Assembly (NCBI GenBank): GCA_019638775.1
Contig: JAHBTD010000002.1
Span: 930,001 to 994,000 of the forward strand
Source: Fimbriimonadaceae bacterium
GTDB taxonomy: Bacteria; Armatimonadota; Fimbriimonadia; Fimbriimonadales; Fimbriimonadaceae
DNA length: 64,000 nucleotides
Reading direction: 5' to 3'
Made by a program: the position numbers and the translations under genes
Shown here: positions 43,760 through 51,889 of the stretch, piece after piece
How the letters are laid out: every line of letters begins with the position of its first letter
How positions within the stretch are numbered: position 1 is the first letter of the stretch
Notes under the pieces: generated by a model
The model's input: the letters and a program-made list of their open reading frames with translations, nothing else
Database searches by the model: none
What the model was told of the DNA's origin: nothing

Positions 43760-44145
43760 TTTCCTACCTTTGTTATTTGACCACGCGCAAGAAACTTGAG
43801 TCTTCTACGCTCATGTACTGTGTCTAACAGTTATTGTAGCCTAGAGGTTCCAGAAAAATCAGACAAACGGGGCTGTTGGACCAGAGGACGAGTGGAACGG
43901 CGATTCGGTAATTCAGGTGTCGATCAATGAGCTCAATAGGGCTTAGAGGACCTATACAGCGGAGATTGGTACAAAACGACACTCCCCACCAAACGCCCAT
44001 TGCCTGATGTCGAGCATCCGTAAACAAACTCACATCAATATCCACACCCGTCAATTCCCCAGCTTTCCGACCTTCGACTTGGCGTTTGAGCTGGAGTTAT
44101 GTAAAATAGGTTCGGGCGTGCCCATTTTGAAGGTGTTTTTCTGTT
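43760..44145. other. Divergent spacer between dnaK and clpS
   Basis: About 390 nt with no convincing gene. The right end holds the clpS promoter. On the minus strand a TACAAT at 43833-43838 could be the dnaK -10, without a good -35. No CIRCE or other heat-shock operator is recognised. Confidence 0.45.
44079..44107 (+). promoter_or_regulatory. Sigma70-type promoter for clpS
   Basis: TTGGCG (44079-44084), a 17-nt spacer and TAAAAT (44102-44107), giving a leader of about 30 nt before the ATG at 44146. Confidence 0.6.
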
Positions 44146-44433
44146 ATGGCAGGCGTTTTCCTTGAACCTGAGATAGTCGAATCGTCGGTTGGAACCGGGC
44201 GGTGGATGGTTGTTATCTACAACAACGAATCCAACAGCATGGACGAGGTGATTGCGATCCTGATGAAGGCGACTGGTTGCAGCACCGACGAGGCCTATAT
44301 TGAGATGTGGGAAGCCCACACTTATGGCAAAGCGCCCGTCCATTTTGCCATGCGGACGGAGTGTGAGATCGTTGCTTCCATGATCGCCACGATCGGGGTT
44401 AAAACCCAGGTCCGGCGGGAATGGGAAGAGTAG
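44146..44433 (+). CDS. clpS: ClpS-like adaptor 1
   Basis: A 95-residue ClpS fold. ClpS binds N-degrons (N-terminal bulky residues) and passes substrates to ClpAP/ClpCP. The body WMVVIYNNESNSMDEVIAILMKATGCSTDEAYIEMWEAHTYGKAPVHF aligns with E. coli ClpS. Asn34 is kept, Asp35 becomes Asn, Asp36 becomes Glu, Met40 is kept, and His66 is kept (AH). The tail VGTKTQV-like ending follows. No clpA/clpC is nearby. A second ClpS-like gene follows 90 nt later. Confidence 0.88.
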   Translation: MAGVFLEPEIVESSVGTGRWMVVIYNNESNSMDEVIAILMKATGCSTDEAYIEMWEAHTYGKAPVHFAMRTECEIVASMIATIGVKTQVRREWEE

Positions 44434-44483
44434 TTTGGATTTTGGATTTTCGATTGCCGATTTACGATTGCTGATCGCAAATC
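44434..44483. repeat. Heptanucleotide array (TTTGGAT / TTTCGAT units)
   Basis: Six to seven imperfect 7-nt units (TTTGGAT x2, TTTCGAT, TGCCGAT, TTACGAT, TGCTGAT) starting right after the clpS stop codon, between the two ClpS-like genes. Confidence 0.8.
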
Positions 44484-44522
44484 GAGGTTTGGTGTTTCTT
44501 GCCTTTTGTTAGGAATTCCTGC

Positions 44523-44957
44523 ATGAAGATGAACCAAGCGCCTGAACCGTTTTGGAGGCCGCTTGAGTCAAGCCCTGTTCTCCCTGTTCGGCGACCTGAA
44601 CCCGACTTGCAATGGATACATAACTTCCAACCGATTTCTCCCCCAGATTCGACTATCCCAAGCCCGAAATCCTCTTCCCCCGGCGTTATCGAACGCCCAG
44701 AGGTCGAAGAATCCGGACCAAGCACCGGTGGAGCGTGGATCGTCGTTGTCTACGACAACTCGGTCAACACCTACGAAGAGGTGATCCACATCCTGATGCT
44801 GGCGACGCATTGCACCTTCGATGAGGCAGCCATTGAGACGTGGGAGATTGATCACCTTGGAAAGTCGGTGGTCCACCACGGGAAAGAGGACGAATGCAAC
44901 AACGTGGCGAGCGTGATCGCACGGATTGGGATCAAGGTTGAGGTCAAGGAAGAGTAA
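44523..44957 (+). CDS. ClpS-like adaptor 2 with N-terminal extension
   Basis: 144 residues. A Pro/Ser-rich, probably disordered extension of about 65 residues precedes a ClpS domain, WIVVVYDNSVNTYEEVIHILMLATHCTFDEAAIETWEIDHLGKSVVHH. Relative to E. coli ClpS, Asn34 is Asp, Asp35 is Asn and the gatekeeper Met40 is Tyr, while His66 is kept (DH). The N-degron pocket is therefore altered, and this copy may recognise other residues or act as a partner of copy 1. ATG at 44523 with AGGAA upstream. Confidence 0.82.
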   Translation: MKMNQAPEPFWRPLESSPVLPVRRPEPDLQWIHNFQPISPPDSTIPSPKSSSPGVIERPEVEESGPSTGGAWIVVVYDNSVNTYEEVIHILMLATHCTFDEAAIETWEIDHLGKSVVHHGKEDECNNVASVIARIGIKVEVKEE

Positions 44958-44962
44958 GACAA

Positions 44963-45030
44963 TTTTCGATTTACGATTGACGAATTACGATTGACGAATT
45001 ACGATTTACGATTGACGGATTGCGATTAGC
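44963..45030. repeat. Heptanucleotide array (ACGATTT / ACGATTG / ACGAATT)
   Basis: Eight or nine 7-nt units alternating between ACGATTT, ACGATTG and ACGAATT, directly after the second ClpS-like gene. Confidence 0.88.
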
Positions 45031-45053
45031 GGAAGCCGAAGCCATAATCGCGC

Positions 45054-45426
45054 ATGACCAAAGAGGAACTCCAAGCCCGGACGAAGACATTCGCCGTTCA
45101 AGTTTGCCTCCACATCGCTAACATCCAGCGGTCTATGCTCTCTGATGTCATGACTCGTCAGCTTATCCGTTGTGCCTGCTCTGATGGTGCGAACTACCGC
45201 GCGGCTTGTCGGCCCGTTCTACAGAAGATATGATCGCCAAGCTCAAATTGTTGAGGAGGAACTCGACGAGTCGATTTATTGGATGGAAATCGTTCAAGAG
45301 ACTGGAATTGACCGTTCTGCAAGGCTCGAAGAACTTAAAGCAGAGGCCCATGAGCTCCTGGCTATCTTCGTGGCTTCTATCAAGACTTTGCGAGCCAAGA
45401 GCACGAAAGGCCGTGAGTCTGGATAG
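45054..45426 (+). pseudogene. Frameshifted four-helix-bundle (S23/IVS-type) protein gene
   Basis: The gene is spread over three frames. Frame 1 begins MTKEELQARTKTFAVQV and runs to VGANYRAAC-like DGANYRAACR before a stop at 45231. The next part, ARSTEDMIAKL, is one frame over. The rest (IVEEELDESIYWMEIVQETG and LLAIFVASIKTLRAK, to 45426) is in a third frame. Together these match the four-helix-bundle family encoded by 23S rRNA intervening sequences and by many stand-alone loci. The breaks lie near the GGCCC at 45210-45215 and the CTCAAATT at 45240-45247. Either a decayed gene or two sequencing indels. Confidence 0.75.
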
Positions 45427-45485
45427 AATGGACTCACTGAATAAACGTGTTCATTTGCCATCCTGCTTTGTCTCTTGACCAATCA

Positions 45486-45538
45486 TCAGTCGTGAATCGT
45501 AATTCGTAACTCGTCAATCGTAAATCGAAAATTTTAAT
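45486..45538. repeat. Heptanucleotide array (AATCGTA units)
   Basis: Imperfect 7-nt units AATCGTA, ATTCGTA, ACTCGTC, AATCGTA and AATCGAA immediately before the gene at 45544. Confidence 0.78.
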
Positions 45539-45543
45539 TCCCC

Positions 45544-48117
45544 ATGGACGACTTCTCCCTCGACCGTCAAGAGCTCAACGGCACACTCATGTCCCTTGAG
45601 TTTGGGTCGGGTGGACGCATCCAGCAGATTTGGGCGTCCGATCCTCACCAGCCCGACGAACACGAGGAGTTTCAGTTCGTGCTTGGGCCCTTGGCGATGG
45701 GCGAGGAGTTTAGCGAAGACTATCTGCCCGGGACGATCCTCATCGGCGCGAGAACAGACCCTGACGACCCTTGGATACTCAGTCGAGCGGGAGATGCCGA
45801 GCCGACCGACTACAGTGAGGAGGACCCTTCGCAGGTCTCTTACGAATACGAGTTTCCACTCCTGCCCGAGATTCGGGCCACGGGCCGCTACTACGAAGTG
45901 GCAACACCAATCCCCCAAATCATTTGGGAGCTTCGCATCGCCAATAGGGGCAAGATCAGCATCGAAATCGGTGAGTTGGCGTTCCCGTTTGCGCTGCATA
46001 ACCTCAACGAAGGGCACGACGCTTTGAAGGGCGGCGAATCTATCCTGCATGATCGTGTTCATGTCCACGGTTTTGTGGGCGGCAATGCCAGCTATCTTCA
46101 TGCCTTGCGCATGAACGGCGAGTCGCCCGGGCTGCTCGTCTTCCCCGCCGAGGACACACGCTGGGAGTTGATCACCCACGCCCCCGCATCCCTACACTCT
46201 CCCTACAAATGGGAAGGCATTCCCGTGGTGTACATCTACAGTCGAGCAACGGTGGAGCGTGAGGGTTGGGGCGGATGGTTCAATGAGCACACGGCGTTGA
46301 TCCTAGAACCCGGGGATAGCCGCACGTTCCAGACTCGGTTTGTGGTCACCGGCAGTCAGGGTGCGGAGGGGCTGCATTCGGCCTTGGCGGCGTGTGGCAA
46401 GCCTGCCATTCGGGTTCTGCCCGGGGCTATCGCGCCTCGGGATGTCGGTATTGCTATCGAGATCAGCGGTACCACGCCCACCCAGTTCTTCCTGAACAAA
46501 GACGCCACTACCGAAACCGATGCCGACGAAAACGGTGGCTTCTGCTTTGTCAAACCGCACGAGGCGGGTTCTGTTCGGGTCTCTTTTGAAGATGCACAAG
46601 GACAATTGAGTCATGCCCACTTGCTGTTCGTCGAACCGATCGAGCTCCTCTTGAAGAAGAGAGCGCAGTGGATCGTCGAGAACCAGGTTCACGACGACCC
46701 AAAAAGCGTGTTGCACCACGCCATCCTGGCGACAAATATCCGCACCGCCGAGCGGATTATCGAAGTTGATACGTACGGCGACCCGTTCACCATTCTCAGC
46801 GGACTCGCCGACGCTGCTTTCCTTGCCGAAAAGAACGTCTCGTATCCGCTCCAAAACGAGATTGATGTCCTCGACGACACGATCCAAGACTTTATCAAGG
46901 ACGACATTCAGAATCCCAGCGATGGGTCGGTGGGCAGCGCGTTTGCGGACTTCATGTCGGTGGCTGTGAACTACGGTGTGGCTCCCCTGTACCCGCTCGT
47001 TTTTTCCACCTACCTCTCGATGTACCGAATCGCCAAGACGACGAGTATGGCGCGGCACGAGCCCAAGGCGTACCTGATCGACGCGGCAATGACGGCAAAG
47101 GCGATGTTCCGCTGGTCGGACCCGGAGACGGGCGGGATCATGGGCTATTCGTTCCTCGAAGAGCTGCTGGAAGCGCTGCTCCTTGAGGGCTTTATCGCTG
47201 AGCACGCCGAAATCGTTCAGCAAGCCGACGAACGCGCCGAAGACGTGTATCAACGTGGGCTCTCGGGAATCATGCGCGGGGGGTGGGACAGCGCGGGCTT
47301 TGAGGAGATTTATTATGTCGCGCAGCGAAAACGCGATAAGAAGCTTCAAGAGCGGGCTCTTCGATGTGCATTCGCGGCTCGATCCTTGGCCCCGAGTTGG
47401 TGGTGGTATGCGGGCGACCCTCGGATTTGGGAGATTGCGGCTGGCAATGGCGGCTCTTCGGAGTCGGCGTCTTTGATGCTTGGCTATACGAGTCCGGCAA
47501 ACTCCATGCTTTTCTTCCGCTCGTTGGGGAATGACTACGGGAATTTGCCTGAGGCTTATTTGAGGCTCGCGTTTGGCGGGATGCTTGCACCCTGGGCGTT
47601 GGTCCGGCCTGATGGCGGGGGAAGCATGGGCTTCTGCCCCGACCCAGCCACCAAAATGCGTGGGCCGAGCCCGATCACGGGCGACCTCGGCATTGCCTTG
47701 CTGCACTATTTGAAGGGGGCGGCAGCGTATGTGCTGCCCAGCCGCAACTATGGCGTTTTCACTTTTGGGTGCCATTTTGAGCCGGATGCGGGTGGTTATA
47801 AGGTTCATCCTTGGGATGGCCTCGGGCGACGGATCGTGATGCGGCAGATTGGCTGTGACTTTGAAATCTCGTTCGGGCAGATCAAGGAGTTGCAGCTCGA
47901 TTCTCGCAAACGATGGGCGAAGCTCAAGATCGAGAACCCCGCTGATCGCAGCGTTCCAGTAAACTTAAAGGCAAGTGGGCTGTGGGGACGTCAGTTCTTG
48001 GTCACGATCGATGGAGGTCCGGGTAAGGTAGAGAACTCGGAGAATGGCGAACTGAGCATCGATTGGACTCTTCCGAAGGACGGCATCGAACAGCTCGAAA
48101 TTAAGGTGATTGGTTAA
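45544..48117 (+). CDS. Large glycosidase-like protein (DUF5695-type)
   Basis: 857 residues. The N-terminal 330 residues look like a beta-sandwich (LMSLEFGSGGRIQQIW, YVATPIPQIIWELRIANRGKISIEIGELAFPFAL). It is followed by a helical region (about 380-680) that would suit an (alpha/alpha)6 barrel, and a final beta domain. This order recalls six-hairpin glycosidases and the DUF5695 family, which I suggest without certainty. There is no signal peptide. Candidate acidic residues are many and no catalytic pair can be named. It overlaps the next gene by one base (TAATG), so they are coupled. Likely acts on a polysaccharide. Confidence 0.75.
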   Translation: MDDFSLDRQELNGTLMSLEFGSGGRIQQIWASDPHQPDEHEEFQFVLGPLAMGEEFSEDYLPGTILIGARTDPDDPWILSRAGDAEPTDYSEEDPSQVSYEYEFPLLPEIRATGRYYEVATPIPQIIWELRIANRGKISIEIGELAFPFALHNLNEGHDALKGGESILHDRVHVHGFVGGNASYLHALRMNGESPGLLVFPAEDTRWELITHAPASLHSPYKWEGIPVVYIYSRATVEREGWGGWFNEHTALILEPGDSRTFQTRFVVTGSQGAEGLHSALAACGKPAIRVLPGAIAPRDVGIAIEISGTTPTQFFLNKDATTETDADENGGFCFVKPHEAGSVRVSFEDAQGQLSHAHLLFVEPIELLLKKRAQWIVENQVHDDPKSVLHHAILATNIRTAERIIEVDTYGDPFTILSGLADAAFLAEKNVSYPLQNEIDVLDDTIQDFIKDDIQNPSDGSVGSAFADFMSVAVNYGVAPLYPLVFSTYLSMYRIAKTTSMARHEPKAYLIDAAMTAKAMFRWSDPETGGIMGYSFLEELLEALLLEGFIAEHAEIVQQADERAEDVYQRGLSGIMRGGWDSAGFEEIYYVAQRKRDKKLQERALRCAFAARSLAPSWWWYAGDPRIWEIAAGNGGSSESASLMLGYTSPANSMLFFRSLGNDYGNLPEAYLRLAFGGMLAPWALVRPDGGGSMGFCPDPATKMRGPSPITGDLGIALLHYLKGAAAYVLPSRNYGVFTFGCHFEPDAGGYKVHPWDGLGRRIVMRQIGCDFEISFGQIKELQLDSRKRWAKLKIENPADRSVPVNLKASGLWGRQFLVTIDGGPGKVENSENGELSIDWTLPKDGIEQLEIKVIG

Positions 48118-48527
48118 TGGAAATTCCTGCAATTTGGCTTTGGGTGTCGGGCGCGTTCTTTCTTTTGGGGGCGCTGAGCTATTTGGCGATGATCGTGCTG
48201 CTTGGGCGGCTCATCGGCATTGTTCGTGAGCTCAAGCCTAGGGTCGAGCGCATTTCTGAGCGTGTTGAAGCCATTAGCGCAAAGGTGGATTCGATTGCAG
48301 ATACCGCCAAGGGATCTGTCGAGCGAGTTGGCAGCACGACTAAGGGTATCACCTCCAGCATCGACGGGCTTGTGTCGGGAACGACCGGCAAGATGCAACA
48401 GATCACTTCTGTCCTGGGCATTCTCATGACCGGGTACCAACTTTTTCAGCAGGTTCAGTCGATGAAGGCAAAGACCGCTAAGTCGGAAAAGAGTAAGCCG
48501 GCGCATGACGCCGAAGTGGATGATTAG
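48117..48527 (+). CDS. DUF948-like membrane protein
   Basis: 136 residues. One N-terminal helix (WLWVSGAFFLLGALSYLAMIVLLG), then a long coiled coil (LKPRVERISERVEAISAKVDSIADTAKGSVERVGSTTKG) and a low-complexity Lys/Ser tail. This is the DUF948 layout of small membrane-anchored coiled-coil proteins. The start codon overlaps the stop of the large glycosidase-like gene, so both are made from one message. Function unknown. Confidence 0.72.
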   Translation: MEIPAIWLWVSGAFFLLGALSYLAMIVLLGRLIGIVRELKPRVERISERVEAISAKVDSIADTAKGSVERVGSTTKGITSSIDGLVSGTTGKMQQITSVLGILMTGYQLFQQVQSMKAKTAKSEKSKPAHDAEVDD

Positions 48528-48558
48528 AACTAGGGTTATCCGCGATTGCCGATTCCCT

Positions 48559-48587
48559 TTCACAACCTCCCCGCTTCCCGCTATAAT
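48559..48587 (+). promoter_or_regulatory. Sigma70 promoter with start codon at the transcription start
   Basis: TTCACA (48559-48564), a 17-nt spacer and TATAAT (48582-48587). The ATG of the GNAT gene is at 48596, so the transcript would have essentially no leader. Confidence 0.7.
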
Positions 48588-48595
48588 TCAGAATC

Positions 48596-49249
48596 ATGCA
48601 GCTTCGCTTCGATTGGGTTACCGACGGAGCCAGTGAAGAGTTCGCCGCTTTTGCCGAGCTCTATGAAGCGTCATTCCCCGACGATGAGCGTGAGCCGACT
48701 CATAAATTCGCGGAATGGATCAAGCCCGATGTTGGCGAAGGGCAACGTGACCCGAACTACCTGCTTGCCGCTTTTGATGGCGATGAGTTTCTGGGCTTTC
48801 TTTTCTATTCGTTTTACCGGCAGCCCTGCTTTGCGTTCTTTGTGTATATCGCGGTCAATCTCAATGCTCGGGGAAAAGGGGTAGCGTCGGCGTTGTTTCA
48901 GGAGGGCGAGCGGCACTGTCAGCAGCTTGCCAAACAGCTTGGTTCGGAGTTTTTGGCGGTAGTTGGGGAGGTTGAGCGGATCGAGGATGCGCTTGATGAA
49001 AGCGACCGAGAGCGTCGCGTCCTTCGACTCAAGCTCTTCGATAAGTTGGGGCTAAGCATTCTTAGCTCGGGATATACGCAGCCTGCACTTACCGACGACA
49101 GCGAACCTGTTCCCCTCAACCTTATGTGGAAGCCAGCTTCCCTAAAGGCGAACAGGCGCGAGATTGCCTTGGCATTTTATAGGCTTGTCTTTGAGCTTGA
49201 CGAAGATCACGAATACGTGCAGCAGACCTTGAAGGAGCTACGAGCGTGA
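48596..49249 (+). CDS. GNAT-type acetyltransferase 1
   Basis: 217 residues. An acetyl-CoA-dependent N-acetyltransferase fold: YLLAAFDGDEFLGFLFYSFY, then IAVNLNARGKGVASALFQEGERHCQ with the R-x-x-G-x-G/A acetyl-CoA loop (residues about 92-100). The C-terminal 80 residues are longer than in minimal GNATs and include PLNLMWKPASLKA. The substrate is unknown. The next gene begins within its stop codon (GTGA overlap), so it is co-translated with an unrelated membrane protein. Confidence 0.82.
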   Translation: MQLRFDWVTDGASEEFAAFAELYEASFPDDEREPTHKFAEWIKPDVGEGQRDPNYLLAAFDGDEFLGFLFYSFYRQPCFAFFVYIAVNLNARGKGVASALFQEGERHCQQLAKQLGSEFLAVVGEVERIEDALDESDRERRVLRLKLFDKLGLSILSSGYTQPALTDDSEPVPLNLMWKPASLKANRREIALAFYRLVFELDEDHEYVQQTLKELRA

Positions 49250-50328
49250 AACTGGTTCGTCTTGTGCTGCTGCTTATGGTGCTTGCCGCATTTGTGGTGG
49301 GTCTTGCGCAGAATCAACCAACATCAAACAAGAGCGAGCCTGCCCAGACCAAGGCGGAGAAAGCGACCTCTCAAAAAGAATCGGGGGAAGTTGCGGGGCA
49401 CAAAGATACAAAAGAGAAAGAACCTCCCGAAGCGATGAGTTTCTCGCTCGCGGTGTGGGCCAATGCAGCGCAAATCCTTGCCACGATCGGCGTTTTGCTT
49501 GGCATCATCGCTTACTTTCGGCAGAGGAAAATTGAGAATGAGCAAGGCATCGTCACACGGTACCGGGAATGCACATCTCAGCTCCTTGGCTACTTTGAGG
49601 GGTGCCAGGATTTCAAGTACCGCGATCATGTTTTTGATATCGCGGGGATCATTCCGAAGTCGCTTTCCGACGAGGAGTACAAGCGCACGATAAAGTTCCA
49701 AATCTTGCTCACCCACCTTGAGGAGAGCCACCTGCTTTATGAGCACCCCGAAAACCACATGCAGTTGATGTCACGTCGGGTGTGGCTGCAAACCCTGTTC
49801 CTATGGCTTCGCAACGAGGAGTTTCAGGGCGTGTCGATCTTCAACAGGGGATATTTATCCGGCGCTTACTATCGATCTATCGACCTCTTTATTGCCATTC
49901 ACCGCGCTTATGGCAATCGCGTTCTTCCTGAGATTGAGCCTGAGGATGCCGATCACGGAGGCTGGAGCTACACGGCCGACCCGAGGCTTGAACACTACAT
50001 CGGGCAGTCCAAACATATCCACGGATTGGCGAGGCTAAGCGAGGAATATGCGTTGAAACTGGGGATCGCTCCGGTTTCAGTGCTCTTTCCGCCCTCTCGA
50101 ACCACGCGAAATCTTTTGTTCTTCGACGATGGTTCGTACATCGTGCAAAAGGAGAATCCCGTTCAGTTTGCCATTTTGCAATCTCTGCTCCTTGAGAACG
50201 ATTCTTACCTCGATGAGCTTCGGAACGGCGACTTGTGGAATAGGGTCGCCAAGCAGCTTGATCTCTACATCCGAACGGAGACTGGGAAGCCGATCACGAC
50301 CGACCCGCTGTATCAGCTTGTGAGGTAG
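49246..50328 (+). CDS. Membrane protein of unknown function
   Basis: 360 residues. A signal-like helix (LVLLLMVLAAFVVGLA) is followed by a Lys/Glu/Ser-rich linker, then a second helix (AVWANAAQILATIGVLLGIIAYF) at about 70-92. The bulk (about 100-360) is a soluble domain, largely alpha-helical, with FLWLRNEEFQGVSIF and FPPSRTTRNLLFF. I do not recognise it. The gene overlaps the GNAT gene by 4 nt and the next GNAT follows 6 nt later, so the three are one operon. Confidence 0.7.
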   Translation: MKLVRLVLLLMVLAAFVVGLAQNQPTSNKSEPAQTKAEKATSQKESGEVAGHKDTKEKEPPEAMSFSLAVWANAAQILATIGVLLGIIAYFRQRKIENEQGIVTRYRECTSQLLGYFEGCQDFKYRDHVFDIAGIIPKSLSDEEYKRTIKFQILLTHLEESHLLYEHPENHMQLMSRRVWLQTLFLWLRNEEFQGVSIFNRGYLSGAYYRSIDLFIAIHRAYGNRVLPEIEPEDADHGGWSYTADPRLEHYIGQSKHIHGLARLSEEYALKLGIAPVSVLFPPSRTTRNLLFFDDGSYIVQKENPVQFAILQSLLLENDSYLDELRNGDLWNRVAKQLDLYIRTETGKPITTDPLYQLVR

Positions 50329-50334
50329 TACGAA

Positions 50335-50838
50335 ATGGAGATTCGACTGAGGCCACTGACAGTATCGGACGCGGACCCGATGTCGGAGATGTCGGCGCGA
50401 GCTTTCGACTCGCAGAACGTTGCCAAGCTGGTCAAGGAGCATATCGAACTTTCACTCACCGAACCACGCCCGAGTTTTGGAAGCGATAAACCCGCCCTCG
50501 TCCGTGTGGAGTACTTCGCGATTGAGGATCCGGCAGATGGCATAGCTCTGGGCATGATCGGTCTGTATTCGATGGAATGGACCAACCGAGAGATTGCCTA
50601 TTTGGGTTGGTTCTTTGTCGACCCGAATACGCACGGCAAAGGGATTGGACGGTCGGCAGTGGAAGCCATCAGCGCGATGGCGAGGGGGTTGGGCAAAACG
50701 AGCATTCGTGTCGAAGTGGACGCGGCGGACCCGGATGCTATCGGGTTCTATGAAAAGTGTGGGTTCGTTCGGGAGACGGTGGTGAAGAGCTATTTCTACG
50801 AGGACGTGGATATGCAGCTAATGAGGCTGATTCTCTAG
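50335..50838 (+). CDS. GNAT-type acetyltransferase 2
   Basis: 167 residues. Acetyltransferase with LGWFFVDPNTHGKGIGRSAVEAI, whose HGKGIG segment is the acetyl-CoA pyrophosphate loop, and a closing GFYEKCGFVRETVVKSYF typical of RimI/RimJ-like enzymes. It may acetylate a protein N-terminus, an aminoglycoside or a small amine; the sequence does not tell which. It is the last gene of the operon with the membrane protein and GNAT 1. Confidence 0.88.
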   Translation: MEIRLRPLTVSDADPMSEMSARAFDSQNVAKLVKEHIELSLTEPRPSFGSDKPALVRVEYFAIEDPADGIALGMIGLYSMEWTNREIAYLGWFFVDPNTHGKGIGRSAVEAISAMARGLGKTSIRVEVDAADPDAIGFYEKCGFVRETVVKSYFYEDVDMQLMRLIL

Positions 50839-50899
50839 GGGTTTCCAACCCAGGACCCATTGACTTCCCCTGGCTGAATCGGGAAAATCTCCCTTGCAC

Positions 50900-50976
<77 letters not shown>

Positions 50977-50984
50977 ATTTTAAG

Positions 50985-51010
50985 AAGCCACGCTTTAGCG
51001 TGGCTTTTTT
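50985..51010 (+). terminator. Terminator of the initiator tRNA
   Basis: AAGCCACGCT / AGCGTGGCTT with a TT loop and a T-run (50985-51010), starting 8 nt after the tRNA CCA. Confidence 0.92.
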
Positions 51011-51025
51011 GTTTATTGGCTTTGC

Positions 51026-51889
51026 TCAGAATCGCTCTACGGGAGTTAGATAGCGCCAAGCTTCTGGAAGGCCATTCCGAGTCCAAACCCGCCCCGATTT
51101 AGGCAGCACCTCAACGAGCGTTTCGTCTGCTTGCCTTTCGAGCCTAAGGCGTCCGTACTCAAGATCATGCCGTAGTTTCCGGCGATGCAAGGCATTTCTG
51201 ATCTCGGGAAAGGTCAACACCGCGATCAACAAGAATGTGAGGATCGCCAGTGATCTCTCCATCCAGTTGCGGGCGATTGAAGCCCAAGCTTCTTCGCGAA
51301 TCAATATAATCGTTGCGAAAAAGATAAAGCCTTGCACCCACATGGCACCAGACCCTTGACTAAACTTACGCAGTTCAATCGATTCCTCGGTGCGCAAGCG
51401 CCGCTCGACGTGTGTTTCAGAGACGGTGTGCGACATAGCTGGGGAAGACGCTTGCACGACGAGTGCGAATGCGATGGGATTGCAGGGATTGCCGTTTATC
51501 GAAATCAGAGCATTGGTGCCCTTTGCAATTTCAACAACGCGGGACTGGTCGCCTTCCAAGTCGTTCGAGTCTCCGAACACCTCAACAAGGAGCGGTGTGG
51601 ACCTATCCTTGAGGTTTATTTGCTGTACACCAATGTGGGTTGTTCTGGACATCATAAAAATGGCTATTGTGCAAACCATCAAAGTGATCCAGCCGTGAAC
51701 CATTTCGAGATCACTGCCGGGCTGAAAGCGTGATATCAGAAAGAGATAGATTGCGCCTCCGATAAGGCAAGTTATGCCAATCGCCATTTTTCGCCCTTCA
51801 CGCTTCGTGACTGCGATCAACCGAGCACGTTCCTCCTCCGTCATTGCACGTTCGCACTGATAAGGCAATCCCAAACACCAGCGCGTCAT
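51026..51889 (-). CDS. Membrane protein, second of a paralogous pair
   Basis: 287 residues. Helices at about 38-52, 66-80, 185-200 and 212-230 flank a central soluble region. The C-terminal motif VEVLPKSGRVWTRNGLPEAWRYLTP is shared with the upstream protein at 51886-52860 and is likely the functional tail. The ATG at 51887-51889 overlaps the upstream stop codon (ATGA), so translation is coupled. No known family. Confidence 0.68.
   Translation of the reverse strand: MTRWCLGLPYQCERAMTEEERARLIAVTKREGRKMAIGITCLIGGAIYLFLISRFQPGSDLEMVHGWITLMVCTIAIFMMSRTTHIGVQQINLKDRSTPLLVEVFGDSNDLEGDQSRVVEIAKGTNALISINGNPCNPIAFALVVQASSPAMSHTVSETHVERRLRTEESIELRKFSQGSGAMWVQGFIFFATIILIREEAWASIARNWMERSLAILTFLLIAVLTFPEIRNALHRRKLRHDLEYGRLRLERQADETLVEVLPKSGRVWTRNGLPEAWRYLTPVERF

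Noticed and set aside
43760-43870. CIRCE operator before dnaK
   Set aside because: No TTAGCACTC-N9-GAGTGCTAA or close variant was found.
46303-47808. A 501-codon minus-strand frame opposite the large glycosidase-like gene
   Set aside because: Its Arg/His/Pro-rich composition is typical of an antisense shadow.
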